A DNA stretch of 5,434 nucleotides from an uncultured Mycoplasmatota bacterium. Its GTDB lineage: Bacteria; Bacillota_I; Bacilli_A; Mycoplasmatales; Mycoplasmoidaceae. The notes beneath the pieces are model-generated. The model worked only from the letters and a program-made list of their open reading frames with translations, was not told where the DNA came from and did not search any database. The stretch lies in the NCBI GenBank assembly GCA_949527715.1, contig CATEWF010000065.1:1-5434 (forward strand), in the 5' to 3' direction. Of the stretch, positions 4,689 to 5,434 are shown piece after piece; the stretch's first letter is position 1; each line of letters opens with the position of its first letter. The position numbers and the translations under genes are program-made.

Positions 4689-5420
4689 TTATATTGCTAT
4701 TCAATTGTCAAATGATGAAAGACCTGATTCCGCTGCTGTGTGAGTTTTTAAATAATCTAAAACTTCTTGCGAAGTACTAGTACTATTACCAGATACTCTA
4801 ATAACCCCCTCTGTTCGTAAACTATCTGAAAAAGAAACAGAATTAATTTTTTGTAATCAAGCGTGATTCTTGTTTAAATCTACATTGTTAAATATAAGGG
4901 TTGATATTCAGGAATATTCCCCACTAAAAATGTAATTTTGATCAATTTCATTAAGACTAGATGGAATAGTAATTATTGAATTGCCTCAAGACATGTTATA
5001 CATTGAACCCAATTGTGTTAGTCCTTCTGGAAATGTTATTTTATCTGGTGAAAAACCAGCAAAATTAAAAGCATATGATTCGATGTTGTTAATTTTAGAA
5101 TTGTTTTCAAATATTATATTTGCAATATAAGTAGGAATGACAATACTAGATTCTTCATCAGAATCAAAGGCATGAGCAGCAATAGTAACCACATCTTTTG
5201 GAATCAATAATGTATCATAACCATCATTAATATGTTCATCTGCAACAAAAGTATTTTTAAATCCTTTTAATACACCATCGGAAATATCAAGATATTTTTT
5301 TGGTATAGCATTTTTTATTCAAGATGAACAATTACAACTAGTTGACATCGCTGGAATTGTTGCAACAACTCCCAATCCACAAGTAATACTTGCAATTGTT
5401 TTAATTAATTTTTTATTCAT
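4689..5420 (-). CDS. BspA-like leucine-rich-repeat surface lipoprotein
   Basis: This is a predicted lipid-anchored surface protein of 243 residues. It has a typical mycoplasma lipoprotein signal: basic NKK, a hydrophobic stretch (LIKTIASITCGLGVVATIPA, 5-24) and a lipobox ending MSTSC, making Cys29 the likely lipidated residue. Residues about 65-170 carry irregular LRR_5/BspA-type repeats: LLIPKDVVTIAAHAFD (71-86), then IESYAFNFAGFSPDKITFPE (113-132), then IITIPSSLNEIDQNYIF (149-165). The pattern is 'x-I-P-x-x-V-x-x-I-x-x-x-A-F'. Only about three to four repeats are present, fewer than in long BspA proteins, and the C-terminal 70 residues show none. Trp34, 145, 171, 188 and 240 are all UGA. 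AAAGGA (5426-5431) is 5 bases before the ATG. A role in surface interaction or antigenic display is inferred from the class. Its promoter lies outside the window. Confidence 0.85.
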
Positions 5421-5425
5421 AATAT

Positions 5426-5431
5426 TCCTTT
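5426..5431 (-). promoter_or_regulatory. Shine-Dalgarno site of the lipoprotein gene
   Basis: AAAGGA on the minus strand, 5 bases before ATG 5420, fixes the start directly ahead of the signal peptide and shows that the gene is complete at its 5' end. Confidence 0.7.
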
Positions 5432-5434
5432 CAT

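Noticed and set aside
4535..4780. Plus-strand open frame across the pflA-lipoprotein gap
   Set aside because: It runs through two hairpins and the ends of two well-supported minus-strand genes, with no ribosome binding site and no family resemblance.
1..5434. tRNA or rRNA genes, CRISPR arrays, insertion sequences
   Set aside because: No cloverleaf or rRNA-like segment, no regularly spaced repeat array, and no transposase or terminal inverted repeats were seen on either strand.

Overview
The window reads as part of the chromosome of a wall-less mollicute (mycoplasma lineage). It is very A+T-rich, and seven of the nine genes only become continuous when UGA is read as tryptophan. I translated 19 Trp codons across these genes and all 19 are UGA; none is UGG. 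The genus cannot be fixed from the sequence alone. All nine genes lie on the minus strand, so transcription runs from high to low coordinates. There is no gene-free stretch longer than about 300 bases.

Layout in transcription order. (1) 5420-4689: a 243-residue lipoprotein with BspA-like leucine-rich repeats, followed by a terminator hairpin. (2) 4559-3816: a radical-SAM pyruvate formate-lyase activating enzyme (pflA). A perfect 12-bp inverted repeat sits over its likely promoter. (3) 3697-3428: rpsO (S15), with its own promoter and a strong terminator. (4) 3327-2953: a 124-residue coiled-coil protein, interrupted by UGA in the standard code. Two bases later comes (5) 2950-2381: a 189-residue protein that looks like a divergent alternative sigma factor. 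(6) 2289-95: rpmG, secE, nusG and rpsB as one probable operon. It is driven by a near-consensus promoter at 2332-2360. Its 36-nt leader contains a hairpin plus U6 that has the form of an intrinsic terminator and ends just before the rpmG start. The leftmost 80 bases hold hairpins oriented for a plus-strand gene that ends at or before the window edge and converges on rpsB.

The most interesting block is 2290-3330. The order sigma-like gene, rpmG, secE, nusG matches the sigH-rpmGB-secE-nusG order of Bacillus subtilis. This supports reading the divergent protein as a relict or repurposed SigH/ComX-type factor. Its tightly coupled partner is an unfamiliar coiled-coil protein, which may be a regulator of the factor. 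The housekeeping operon below it may be attenuated through the leader hairpin. Because nusG encodes a factor that can influence pausing and termination, feedback is conceivable, but this is inference only.
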